6,020 nucleotides of DNA from Burkholderia gladioli (GTDB taxonomy: Bacteria; Pseudomonadota; Gammaproteobacteria; Burkholderiales; Burkholderiaceae): assembly GCA_009914575.1 (NCBI GenBank), contig WNEB01000105.1, forward strand, positions 1 through 6,020. Direction: 5' to 3'. Positions within the stretch are counted from its first letter, which is position 1. Each line of letters begins with the position of its first letter. Made by a program: the position numbers and the translations under genes. Under the pieces are notes generated by a model that made no database searches, was not told the DNA's origin, and saw only the letters and a list, made by a program, of their open reading frames with translations. This document shows positions 1 through 5,732 of this stretch, piece after piece.

Positions 1-296
1 GCCTTCACGACCAAGCTTCAATTGCTCGTCGAACCGCTGCGCCAGACGTTGACCTACGACCAAGGCCGCGAGATGGCGCGACATGCCGAACTGACAGCCG
101 CGACCAACGTTCGCGTCTACTTCTGCGACCCGCACAGCCCTTGGCAGCGCGGCACGTGTGAGAACACCAACGGCCTGCTGCGCCAGTACTTGCCCAAGGG
201 CACGGATCTGTCCATCTACTCTCAAGACGACCTCGATGCGATTGCCGACTTACTCAACACTCGACCACGCGCCGGACTGAACTGGCACACCCCTTT

Positions 297-304
297 GCAA
301 ATCC
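297..304. repeat. Target-site duplication, left copy (GCAAATCC)
   Basis: This 8-bp direct repeat is identical to 570-577 and abuts the left tip of the 265-bp element. It lies in the transposase codons for Q-I and the first base of the next codon. Perfect identity of the two copies points to a fairly recent insertion. Confidence 0.88.
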
Positions 305-329
305 GGCTCTCTTGAAATTTGAGTGGGTG
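305..329 (+). repeat. Left terminal inverted repeat of the 265-bp element
   Basis: These 25 bases pair with the reverse complement of 545-569. Mismatches fall only at positions 2, 13 and 16 of the repeat. The first part reads GGCTCTCTTGAA and the inner end reads GAGTGGGTG. The repeat also supplies the premature TGA (313-315) that now ends the transposase frame. Confidence 0.88.
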
Positions 330-387
330 AAAAGGGCCGCCGGGGTACGAAAACCTACGTCGCAAAACGGTATCTTCCCCCCCCTAG

Positions 388-405
388 CCCCGCCCCAAGG
401 CGGGG
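388..405. repeat. Hairpin inside the 265-bp element (CCCCGCC / GGCGGGG)
   Basis: A perfect 7-bp GC stem (388-394 with 399-405) closes a CCAA loop. It is the first of three internal hairpins. No T-tract follows it on the plus strand. On the minus strand the stem is followed, after a few bases, by a G-rich run, so it is not a canonical terminator. Confidence 0.7.
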
Positions 406-423
406 AAGTCCTCGCCGCCGGAC

Positions 424-468
424 GGGCTCGGGGGCCAGGCGGCGCAAGGCTTTGCGTGGCCCGAGCCC
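424..468. repeat. Long imperfect hairpin inside the 265-bp element
   Basis: GGGCTCGGG at 424-432 plus CCA at 435-437 pairs with TGGCCCGAGCCC at 457-468, with a two-base bulge. An inner stem CGCAA / TTGCG (443-447 with 452-456) closes a short loop. The outer stem is long enough to be stable in RNA or in single-stranded DNA. Confidence 0.65.
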
Positions 469-495
469 TCAAGCGTGCTCGTAGATTTCTCCGCA

Positions 496-532
496 TCAAG
501 GGTTCGCTGCGCCGGGCTTCGCCCGCCCTTGA
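496..532. repeat. Third hairpin inside the 265-bp element (TCAAGGG / CCCTTGA)
   Basis: The outer arms TCAAGGG (496-502) and CCCTTGA (526-532) pair perfectly. Inside them CGGGC (513-517) and GCCCG (521-525) form a second stem with a TTC loop, leaving a one-sided internal loop (503-512). The hairpin lies just inside the right terminal repeat. Confidence 0.65.
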
Positions 533-544
533 CCCGGAAAAATC

Positions 545-569
545 CACCCACTCGAAATTCAAGAGAGGC
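545..569 (-). repeat. Right terminal inverted repeat of the 265-bp element
   Basis: This is the partner of 305-329. Its reverse complement begins GCCTCTCTTGAA and ends GAGTGGGTG. It is immediately followed by the second GCAAATCC copy at 570. Confidence 0.88.
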
Positions 570-577
570 GCAAATCC
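570..577. repeat. Target-site duplication, right copy (GCAAATCC)
   Basis: Identical to 297-304. The restored transposase frame resumes at 578, which supplies the second base of the codon that starts at 304. Confidence 0.88.
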
Positions 578-630
578 TGGCTCAGGTTCTGGCTAACCCC
601 GCCGACCGAGTTCCAGCCGATTAACCAGCG

Positions 631-659
631 GCGTGTTGCACTTCATTCTTGAAACCGCC
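631..659. repeat. Probable right end of the IS30-family element
   Basis: The stretch GTGTTGCACTTC at 633-644, followed by TTGAAACCGCC at 649-659, lies 8-35 bp past the original transposase stop, where IS30-family right terminal repeats normally sit. The sequence resembles IS30-type ends as I remember them. The left end lies outside the window, so pairing cannot be tested and the exact boundary is uncertain. Confidence 0.45.
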
Positions 660-779
660 TCTTCCCGATCGCCAGACTGCAGTCATGCCGTGACCGACGC
701 GGCACCGCACAGCCGGTTCGCCGGCCTCGATGCGAAACGTGACGGACACCCCGACTCACTCTTTCGAGGAGAAGACCAC
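660..779. other. Non-coding leader before the small exported protein gene
   Basis: No recognisable gene lies between the IS30 remnant and the start at 780. The frame of the downstream gene is open across this stretch, but the translation looks random and begins inside the IS end. I see no clear sigma-70 promoter. A strong ribosome binding site GAGGAGA lies at 766-772. Confidence 0.5.
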
Positions 780-1013
780 ATGAAACGCCTTCTGATCGCT
801 ACGCTGCTAGCCGGTTTCGGTGTTGCCCTGTCGGGCGCCGCCAACGCCCAGGTTATCGTCCACGGTGGCGGCCCGGCCATCGTCATCGGCTGGCACGGCG
901 ACCGTTACTACGACGGCCGCCGTTACTGGCAGCGCGACGAGTGGAGGCACCATCACCGCCACGACCGTCCGCACTGCCCGCCGGGGCACTGTGGCCACAA
1001 TGAGTGCCGCTAA
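780..1013 (+). CDS. Small exported His/Cys-rich protein, unknown function
   Basis: A 77-residue protein with a clear Sec signal peptide: MKR, a hydrophobic stretch over residues 4-20, then a cleavage site after ANA (about residue 23, next residue Q). The mature part is about 54 residues. It is aromatic and Gly-rich at first (IGWHGDRYYDGRRYWQRDEW), then very rich in His and Arg (RHHHRHDR), and ends with a Cys/His cluster (HCPPGHCGHNECR) holding three Cys. The start at 780 is chosen because GAGGAGA at 766-772 is well spaced and the signal peptide begins there; the longer open frame from 633 has no support. Small periplasmic proteins with a similar W/Y/H-rich body are common in Burkholderia. The Cys/His tail could bind metal, but that is inference. 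Confidence 0.8.
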   Translation: MKRLLIATLLAGFGVALSGAANAQVIVHGGGPAIVIGWHGDRYYDGRRYWQRDEWRHHHRHDRPHCPPGHCGHNECR

Positions 1014-1026
1014 GGCATGATGGCGG

Positions 1027-1048
1027 GGCAGGATCTCCGGATCCTGCC
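1027..1048. other. Perfect 9-bp hairpin downstream of the small exported protein gene
   Basis: GGCAGGATC (1027-1035) pairs perfectly with GATCCTGCC (1040-1048) around a TCCG loop. It starts 14 bp after the stop at 1013 and has no T-tract. It may protect the 3' end of the transcript or act together with the terminator just downstream. Confidence 0.6.
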
Positions 1049-1059
1049 GGCGCCGTAAG

Positions 1060-1103
1060 CGAAACGGGCCGCCCGACCGATGTCGGGCGGCCCGTTTCGT
1101 TTT
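1060..1103 (+). terminator. Strong intrinsic terminator between convergent genes
   Basis: An 18-bp perfect stem (1060-1077 with 1082-1099, starting CGAAACGGGCC) closes a CGAT loop and is followed by TTTT at 1100-1103. It ends the plus-strand transcript of the small exported protein. The same hairpin lies 30 bp past the amn stop on the other strand. That side lacks a T-run, so termination of amn there is possible but weaker. Confidence 0.85.
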
Positions 1104-1128
1104 GGCATCGCTCGGAAGCAGGCAGCGC

Positions 1129-2655
1129 TTACTGGAACGCCACTTCCGCAAAACTCCGCAGTTTCCGGCTGTGCAACTTCGCCAGCCCGTTGGTGCGCAG
1201 GATCTCCATCGCCAGCACGCCGATCTGCAGATGCTGATCGACCTGCGCGCGGTAGAACTGATCGGCCATGCCCGGCAGCTTCAGTTCGCCGTACAGCGGC
1301 TTGTCCGACACGCAGAGCAGCGTGCCGTACGGCACCCGGAACCGGAAGCCGTTCGCGGCGATCGTCGCGCTTTCCATGTCGAGCGCCACCGCACGGCTCT
1401 GCGACAAGCGCTTGACCGGCTCGCGGTGATCGAGCAGCTCCCAGTTGCGGTTGTCGACGCTGGCCACCGTGCCGGTGCGCATCACGCGCTTCAGATCGCT
1501 GCCGTCGAGCTGCGTGACCTGCGCCACGGCGCGCTCCAGCGCCACCTGCACCTCGGCCAGCGCCGGGATCGGCACCCACAACGGCAGATCGTCGTCGAGC
1601 ACGTGATCCTCGCGCACGTAGCCGTGCGCCAGCACGTAGTCGCCCAGGCGCTGCGTGTTGCGCAGCCCCGCGCAATGGCCAAGCATGACCCACGCGTGCG
1701 GACGCAGCACGGCGATGTGATCGGTGATGGTTTTCGCGTTCGACGGGCCGACGCCGATGTTGACCATCGAAATGCCGCTGCCGTCGGCGCGCTTCAGGTG
1801 GTACGCGAGCATCTGCGGCAGGCGCGGCGGCGGCGAGCCTTCGGTCGGCTCGTTGCCGAGATTCGCGTTGTAGGTGATCACGTCGCCCGGCTCGACGAAC
1901 GACGTGTACTGGCTGCGGTATTCGCGCACGACCGGATCGTCGCTGGCCGACATCAGCGTGCGGCCGAGCTTCACGAATTCGTCGATATAGAACTGGTAGT
2001 TCGTGTAGAGCACGTAGTTCTGGAAATGCGCCGGCAGCGTGGCCGTGTAATGGCGCAGCCGGTGCAGCGAGAAATCGACGCGCGCGCCGGTAAACAGCGC
2101 AAGCGGCTGCGGCGCGTCGGGCGGCACCTCGTGCGTGCCGTTGGCGATCCGGTCGTCGAGATTCGCCAGGTTCGGCACGTCGAACACGTCGCGCATCGCG
2201 AGCAGCCGGTCGCGATCGAGATCGCCTTCCAGGTGGATGCCTTCCGAGAACGCGAAATGGATCGGAATCGGCTGATCCGACACGCCGACCTCGATCGCCA
2301 CGCTGTGATTCTTCGACAGCAGGCGCAGTTGCTCGCGGTAATAGCTCGCGAACAGATCGGGCCGCGTCACGCTGGTTTCGAAGATGCCGGGGCCGGCCAC
2401 GAAGCCGTAAGAGCGGCGCGAATCGATGTTGGTGTTGACGTCGGTGCTGACCCGCACGAACGGGTAGAACGCGCGCACGCGACCGCCGATCGGCTCGTTG
2501 CGGCGGTAGCGCGCGAACGCATCGCGCAGGAACGCGGTGTGGGTTTCGTAGATCGAGGACAGACGCGCGACCGCGGCGACGGGGTCGTCGAAGGCTTCGA
2601 CGGGCGGGCACTCGGGCGTGAGCGGACGATGCTGGCGATGGATGTCGTTGTTCAT
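1129..2655 (-). CDS. amn: AMP nucleosidase
   Basis: A 508-residue cytoplasmic enzyme that hydrolyses AMP to adenine and ribose 5-phosphate, feeding purine salvage and setting AMP levels. The N-terminal AMP-nucleosidase domain spans roughly residues 20-190 (YPFVRVSTDVNTNIDSRRSYG at 64-84). The C-terminal nucleoside-phosphorylase-like domain spans roughly 285-490. It contains VNIGVGPSNAKTITDHIAVL (298-317), GHCAGLRNTQ (326-335), the ribose-contact motif DMESA (427-431 region) and CVSDKPLYGE (448-457), whose Asp is the expected catalytic acid. Length is close to the E. coli enzyme (about 480). The start at 2655 has AGAGG (2665-2669 on this strand) nine bases upstream. In E. coli the enzyme is activated by ATP and inhibited by phosphate; whether that holds here is not visible. 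The gene stands alone and converges on the small exported protein gene. Confidence 0.95.
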   Translation of the reverse strand: MNNDIHRQHRPLTPECPPVEAFDDPVAAVARLSSIYETHTAFLRDAFARYRRNEPIGGRVRAFYPFVRVSTDVNTNIDSRRSYGFVAGPGIFETSVTRPDLFASYYREQLRLLSKNHSVAIEVGVSDQPIPIHFAFSEGIHLEGDLDRDRLLAMRDVFDVPNLANLDDRIANGTHEVPPDAPQPLALFTGARVDFSLHRLRHYTATLPAHFQNYVLYTNYQFYIDEFVKLGRTLMSASDDPVVREYRSQYTSFVEPGDVITYNANLGNEPTEGSPPPRLPQMLAYHLKRADGSGISMVNIGVGPSNAKTITDHIAVLRPHAWVMLGHCAGLRNTQRLGDYVLAHGYVREDHVLDDDLPLWVPIPALAEVQVALERAVAQVTQLDGSDLKRVMRTGTVASVDNRNWELLDHREPVKRLSQSRAVALDMESATIAANGFRFRVPYGTLLCVSDKPLYGELKLPGMADQFYRAQVDQHLQIGVLAMEILRTNGLAKLHSRKLRSFAEVAFQ

Positions 2656-2684
2656 TGTCGATTGCCTCTAGGATTGCGTCCGAC

Positions 2685-2690
2685 ATTATC
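2685..2690 (-). promoter_or_regulatory. Candidate -10 box for amn (GATAAT)
   Basis: Read on the minus strand this is GATAAT, one base from TATAAT, 30 bp before the amn start. The -35 region would fall within the GC-rich hairpin at 2692-2716 and shows no good match, so the promoter is tentative. Confidence 0.35.
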
Positions 2691-2691
2691 A

Positions 2692-2716
2692 CGGGCGCGC
2701 CGCGGCGGCGCGCCCG
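2692..2716. repeat. Perfect 10-bp GC hairpin in the divergent promoter region
   Basis: CGGGCGCGCC (2692-2701) pairs with GGCGCGCCCG (2707-2716) around a five-base GCGGC loop. It lies between the two divergent start codons, directly upstream of the candidate amn -10 box. It has no T-tract on either side. It could be an operator-like dyad or simply a stable GC palindrome. Confidence 0.6.
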
Positions 2717-2782
2717 CTCTGCCATCCGGCCGAGGCTGCGCCGCCACAGCGCAGAGAAGGCCGCATCGGCCGGCCTCGGTTT

Positions 2783-2791
2783 TGCTAGAAT
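2783..2791 (+). promoter_or_regulatory. Candidate extended -10 promoter for the DUF2782-thrB cluster
   Basis: TGCTAGAAT gives a TG-N-TAGAAT extended -10 element, 24 bp before the ATG at 2816, predicting a very short leader. No good -35 box is seen 17 bp upstream, which an extended -10 can tolerate. Confidence 0.5.
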
Positions 2792-2815
2792 CGTGCGGTT
2801 AATTTGGAGAAACCC

Positions 2816-3211
2816 ATGAAGCCGCTCCTTTTCGCCGCCGCGCTTGCGACGGTCGTCCTCGCCGGGCCCGTGTTCGCCGAGGGTTCGCAGCCGAGCGACG
2901 AGGCACGAGCGCGCGCCGCGCAGTACGAGGCCGAAGGTCTGCCCGACCTCACCAAGATCAACCGCCCCGGCGCGGAAGTGAGCTCGAAGGTCGAGTTCGA
3001 CGACATCAAGCGCACACCGAGCTTTCACGACAAGAGAATCAGCGGCACTGAAGTGACCGAATACCGCGATCGCGGCAAGCCCGTCGAGATCGACGTGCGT
3101 TCGAACTTCGGCACCCGCTACCAGATGAGCTCGACCCCGGACATCTCGCCGCGCCCGCATCAGGGCAACGTGCCCGTCACGCGCGTGCCGTCGATCAACC
3201 TGCATTATTGA
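2816..3211 (+). CDS. DUF2782-family exported protein
   Basis: A 131-residue protein with a Sec signal peptide (MKPLL, hydrophobic core to about residue 19, cleavage after VFA at residue 21). The mature part is charged and soluble-looking. It contains VTEYRDRGKPVEIDVRSNFG at about residues 77-96, which matches the core of DUF2782 proteins (a TEYR-x-x-G-x block followed by a short strand region). Family members are small periplasmic proteins of unknown function, often found just upstream of thrB in beta- and gammaproteobacteria, as here. The start at 2816 follows GGAG (2806-2809) with a six-base gap and begins the signal peptide; the TTG at 2804 is in frame but less likely. An extended -10 lies just upstream. 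Family call is from memory of the motif; function is unknown. Confidence 0.8.
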   Translation: MKPLLFAAALATVVLAGPVFAEGSQPSDEARARAAQYEAEGLPDLTKINRPGAEVSSKVEFDDIKRTPSFHDKRISGTEVTEYRDRGKPVEIDVRSNFGTRYQMSSTPDISPRPHQGNVPVTRVPSINLHY

Positions 3212-3220
3212 TCCATCCCC

Positions 3221-3273
3221 CGGCGGGGCGGCCCCGCCGCCCTCCCGCAGCCGCCGCCGGCCCCCGCGCCGGC
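3221..3273. other. Two GC hairpins between the DUF2782 gene and thrB
   Basis: The first hairpin pairs CGGCGGGG (3221-3228) with CCCCGCCG (3232-3239) around a three-base loop, ten bases after the stop. The second pairs GCCGGC (3256-3261) with GCCGGC (3268-3273). Neither is followed by a T-run. The spacer is almost pure G+C, so they may only reduce read-through or stabilise the upstream mRNA end. Confidence 0.5.
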
Positions 3274-3301
3274 CCGCCCACCCCGTTCGACGCTTTCCCG
3301 C

Positions 3302-4300
3302 ATGGCCGTTTTCACCGCAGTCTCCGATTCCGATCTCGCGCAATGGATGCGCCGCTACGATCTTGACGAAGTCGTCGCGTTTCGCGGCATTCCGTCCGGC
3401 ATCGAGAACAGCAATTTCTTCCTGACGACGACACGCGGCGAATTCGTCCTGACGATTTTCGAAAAACTGACGGCCGGGCAACTGCCGTTCTACCTAGAAC
3501 TGATGCGCCACCTGGCCCATCACGGCGTGCCGGTGCCCGATCCAGTGGTGCGCACCGACGGCGCGCTGTTCGGCGAGCTGCACGGCAAGCCGGCCTTGAT
3601 CGTCACCCGGCTGGACGGCGCCGCCGAACTGGCGCCGGGCGTCGAGCACTGCGTGGAAGTGGGTCAGATGCTCGCGCGCCTGCACCTTGCGGGGCGCGAT
3701 TACGCGAATCACCAGCCGAACCTTCGCAGCCTGCCGTGGTGGCAGGAGAACGTGCCGGCCATCCTGCCCTTCATCGACGGCGAGCAGCGCGCGCTGCTGG
3801 AAACCGAACTGGCGCATCAGGCCGCGTTCTTCGGCTCGGCCGACTACGCCCGCATGCCGGAAGGCCCGTGCCACTGCGACCTGTTCCGCGACAACGTGCT
3901 GTTCGCGCACGCCTCGCCCGACACCGGCCACACGGTGCGCCTCGGCGGTTTCTTCGATTTCTACTTCGCCGGCTGCGACAAGTGGCTGTTCGACGTGGCC
4001 GTGACCGTCAACGACTGGTGCTGCGACCTCGCCACCGGCGCGCTCGACGCCGAACGCGCCGATGCGCTGCTGCGCGCCTACCAGACCGTGCGCCCGTTCA
4101 GCGACGCCGAACGCCGCCGCTGGCCCGACATGCTGCGTGCCGGAGCGTACCGCTTCTGGGTGTCGCGCCTGTATGATTTCCACCTGCCCCGCGCCGCGGA
4201 GATGCTCAAGCCGCACGACCCAGGCCATTTCGAGCGCATCCTGCGCGAGCGCATTGCGCATGCGCTGCCGCTCTCCGAACGACACGACCCATGCAACTGA
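3302..4300 (+). CDS. thrB: Homoserine kinase, type II (APH fold)
   Basis: A 332-residue cytoplasmic enzyme that phosphorylates L-homoserine with ATP to O-phospho-L-homoserine, the step before threonine synthase. It belongs to the aminoglycoside-phosphotransferase/choline-kinase fold, not the GHMP kinase fold of E. coli ThrB. The nucleotide-binding loop is GIENSNFFL (33-41), followed by EFVLTIFEK (47-55) with the Lys. The catalytic loop is [11 protein letters not shown] (191-201), with Asp193 and Asn198 expected to be catalytic and metal-binding. The second metal Asp is in [15 protein letters not shown] (217-231, Asp219). The catalytic loop has Cys where HGD is the usual form; this should be tolerated. 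MAVFTAVS is the usual family start. No clear Shine-Dalgarno sequence precedes it. It overlaps the next gene by 10 bp. Confidence 0.93.
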   Translation: MAVFTAVSDSDLAQWMRRYDLDEVVAFRGIPSGIENSNFFLTTTRGEFVLTIFEKLTAGQLPFYLELMRHLAHHGVPVPDPVVRTDGALFGELHGKPALIVTRLDGAAELAPGVEHCVEVGQMLARLHLAGRDYANHQPNLRSLPWWQENVPAILPFIDGEQRALLETELAHQAAFFGSADYARMPEGPCHCDLFRDNVLFAHASPDTGHTVRLGGFFDFYFAGCDKWLFDVAVTVNDWCCDLATGALDAERADALLRAYQTVRPFSDAERRRWPDMLRAGAYRFWVSRLYDFHLPRAAEMLKPHDPGHFERILRERIAHALPLSERHDPCN

Positions 4301-5082
4301 TCGAAGTCCCCGCCAAGACCGGCTACGTCTGGTTTCGCCAGGGCATCTGGCTGTTCCGGCGCAATCCTCTCGCGTTCATCACGCTGTTCTTCGCATACCT
4401 GCTGGCGATGATGATCGTCTCGCTGGTGCCCGTGATCGGCGCGGCGCTGCCGCTGCTGTTCATCCCGGGCATCTCGGTCGGCTTCATGGCCGCGTGCCGC
4501 GATGCCGTGGCCGGCAAGCCGGTCATGCCGACGATCCTGCTCGACGGCTTCCGTTCCTACGGCAACGCGACGATGCAGCGCCTGTTTACGCTCGGCGGCA
4601 TCTATGTCGTGTCGATCGCGGTGGTGTTCGCCTGCTCCGCCTTCGGCGACGGCGGCACGCTGCTGCGGATCATGTTCGGCCTGAGCCCCGAAAGCATCGA
4701 CCCGAACGTGATCATCTCGACCGACACGCTGGTCGCGATGCTGATCTCGGCCGCGCTCTACGTGCCGGTGTCGATGATGTTCTGGTTCGCGCCGGTGCTG
4801 ACGGCCTGGCACGACATCCCGCCCGTCAAGGCGCTGTTCTTCAGCGTGGTGAGTTGCTGGCGCAACCGCTGGGCGTTCACGCTGTACGGGCTGCTGTGGT
4901 TCACGGTCGCGATCGGCATCTCGTTCGGGCTGGCCGCGCTGCTGCACGCGATCGGCGTCGGCGCCTACGCGATGACGTTGATGATGCTGGTGTCGGTGGT
5001 AATCACGGCGGCGCTGTACTGCTCGTTCTACGCGACGTATCGCGGCTGTTTCGGCGTGCAGGAGCCGGGCAAGCCGGGCTGA
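4291..5082 (+). CDS. BPSS1780-family multi-pass membrane protein
   Basis: A 263-residue inner-membrane protein of unknown function. It begins with [20 protein letters not shown], the characteristic N-terminus of the BPSS1780 family. About six hydrophobic segments can be seen, near residues 28-48, 50-68, 98-117, 146-170, 195-220 and 224-246. A conserved polar stretch CRDAVAGKP lies at 69-77 between the second and third. No catalytic motif is visible. The ATG lies inside the thrB coding end (10-bp overlap), so the two are very probably cotranscribed and translationally coupled. A link to threonine metabolism is not implied by the sequence. The family call is from memory of the N-terminal motif. 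Confidence 0.85.
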   Translation: MQLIEVPAKTGYVWFRQGIWLFRRNPLAFITLFFAYLLAMMIVSLVPVIGAALPLLFIPGISVGFMAACRDAVAGKPVMPTILLDGFRSYGNATMQRLFTLGGIYVVSIAVVFACSAFGDGGTLLRIMFGLSPESIDPNVIISTDTLVAMLISAALYVPVSMMFWFAPVLTAWHDIPPVKALFFSVVSCWRNRWAFTLYGLLWFTVAIGISFGLAALLHAIGVGAYAMTLMMLVSVVITAALYCSFYATYRGCFGVQEPGKPG

Positions 5083-5244
5083 TCGCCGGTCGGTGCCTTG
5101 AATCGAGCCTGAGCAAGCGCGACGCAAACAGATCGAATTCACGCCTGCGGCGCTAAAGCGCTTCGACAGGCTGGCCAAGGCATTCGCAAAGGCCGCAATT
5201 GTCGACGCGACTCAAAAACGGTCGAGCCCGCCCGCCTTCCATGC

Positions 5245-5282
5245 AAAAAAATGCCGACGGATCGCGCAAGCAATCCATCGGC
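5245..5282 (-). terminator. Minus-strand intrinsic terminator-like hairpin
   Basis: Read on the minus strand, GCCGATGGAT (5282-5273) pairs with ATCCGTCGGC (5262-5253) apart from one mismatch, with a 10-base loop. It is followed after one base by seven T (5251-5245). On the plus strand the hairpin is followed only by a weak CCTTTTC, so any plus-strand role, for the thrB cluster, would be minor. No minus-strand gene ending here was recognised. Confidence 0.55.
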
Positions 5283-5496
5283 CAATCACCTTTTCACTGA
5301 GGCACGAGCTCCACAGCCGTCCTCAATGGCTATCCTACGCATCGCGCGCGGCCGATCGTGACGCAAGTGTCAGATGTGTGTGGCGGAAGTATGCAGATGC
5401 ACGCCAGGCCGGCCTGCTTCGCATCGCTATACCGAAATCCGCCGCAGTTACCTGGCACCAACCGGTGCCACCGCTCGCCAACCCGCCCCGAACGGC

Positions 5497-5527
5497 GCAC
5501 AATCGTTCACGTGCAAATTTTTTGTGC
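5497..5527. promoter_or_regulatory. Candidate ohrR control region with inverted arms
   Basis: GCACAA (5497-5502) and TTGTGC (5522-5527) form inverted arms 19 bp apart, enclosing CACGTG and an AT-rich run, 22 bp before the ohrR start. OhrR proteins usually repress their own gene from AT-rich dyads near the promoter. The spacing here is not that of a classical OhrR site, so this is a weak candidate. Confidence 0.25.
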
Positions 5528-5548
5528 CCGATCGACGGGCCGACGATC

Positions 5549-5732
5549 ATGTCCGATCTCCCCGCCTTCCCCGCCACGCTCGACGAGCAACTCTGCTTCG
5601 CGCTGTATTCCACCTCGCTGGCCATGACCAAGGCGTACAAGCGGCTGCTCGAACGGCTGTCGCTGACCTATCCGCAATACCTGACGATGCTGGTGCTGTG
5701 GGAAACCGACGGCATCGCCGTCAAGGACATCG
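5549..5732 (+). pseudogene. ohrR: ohrR, organic-hydroperoxide-sensing MarR regulator, truncated by an IS
   Basis: This is the N-terminal part of OhrR, a MarR-family repressor that senses organic hydroperoxides and controls the ohr peroxidase gene. Residues 11-50 contain [20 protein letters not shown] and [14 protein letters not shown], both typical of OhrR; Cys16 in LCFALY is the expected peroxide-sensing cysteine. The native sequence stops near VKDIGA (residues 58-63). The family normally continues through the DNA-recognition helix and wing to about 145-150 residues. Instead the frame runs on into an IS and stops at 5797 with 19 or so foreign residues, giving an 82-residue product. Without the recognition helix it should not bind DNA. 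The ATG at 5549 begins the family's usual N-terminus; its ribosome binding site is poor. No ohr gene is visible upstream. Confidence 0.88.

Larger units (their letters stand above)
305..569. mobile_element. 265-bp MITE-like element with 25-bp TIRs and 8-bp target duplication
   Basis: The ends at 305-329 and 545-569 are inverted repeats matching at 22 of 25 positions (GGCTCTCTTGAA... against GCCTCTCTTGAA..., both ending GAGTGGGTG). They are flanked directly by GCAAATCC at 297-304 and again at 570-577. Precise removal restores the host transposase frame, so the boundaries are well supported. The element has no convincing coding sequence; the open frames across it have no recognisable protein content. 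Its interior holds three hairpins. The GGCTCT-type tips and 8-bp duplication fit what is known of ISL3-family elements, so mobilisation in trans by an ISL3-type transposase is the best guess, but this is inference. Confidence 0.88.
1..624 (+). pseudogene. IS30-family transposase, 3' part, interrupted by a 265-bp insertion
   Basis: This is the C-terminal part of a DDE transposase that moves an IS30-family element; the frame is open from base 1, so the gene starts upstream of the window. Visible motifs are [11 protein letters not shown], carrying the second catalytic Asp (codon at 58-60), and [20 protein letters not shown], carrying the catalytic Glu (codon at 160-162). LNTRPR follows, as is usual near the end of this family. 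The frame now stops at 313-315 with a chimeric tail (IRLS). Skipping bases 305-577 joins base 304 to 578 and continues in frame as LAQVLANPADRVPAD, stopping at TAA 622-624, which must be the original C-terminus. The insertion lies after all visible catalytic residues, so the protein lost only about 15 tail residues and gained three. Family assignment is strong; whether it remains active is unknown. Confidence 0.9.
5083..5548. other. 466-bp non-coding stretch between the membrane protein gene and ohrR
   Basis: I see no recognisable gene here on either strand. It is less GC-rich than its neighbours. It contains a small GCGC-TAAA-GCGC dyad near 5150-5161, a terminator-like hairpin with an A-run at 5245-5282, and an AT-rich patch just before ohrR at 5515-5523. 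The frame of ohrR is open back to 5102, but it has no plausible start and its translation is not protein-like beyond a short piece. Confidence 0.6.

Noticed and set aside
191..220. HCD instead of HGD in the thrB catalytic loop (residue numbers; DNA near 3872-3900) as a possible inactivating change.
   Set aside because: The catalytic His, Asp and Asn are all present and only the residue between His and Asp differs, so loss of function is not supported.
312..596. Open frames on both strands across the 265-bp element (312-596 plus, 254-562 minus).
   Set aside because: They cross the terminal repeats and duplication and translate to low-complexity Arg/Pro/Ala sequence with no motif.
633..779. 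N-terminal extension of the small exported protein from 633.
   Set aside because: It starts inside the IS30 end, lacks a ribosome binding site, and would bury the signal peptide; the start at 780 has GAGGAGA at the right distance.
1010..3481. An 823-codon open frame on the minus strand and a 566-codon open frame on the plus strand (1102-2802), both over amn.
   Set aside because: They are antisense or out-of-frame shadows typical of GC-rich DNA: Arg/Ala/His-rich translations without domain motifs, while amn is unmistakable in its own frame.
5102..5230. Open frame upstream of ohrR, in the same frame, with a stretch reading [19 protein letters not shown] that faintly recalls RelE/ParE toxins.
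   Set aside because: There is no start codon or ribosome binding site, the resemblance is only a few residues, and the following translation is not protein-like. A profile search could revisit it.
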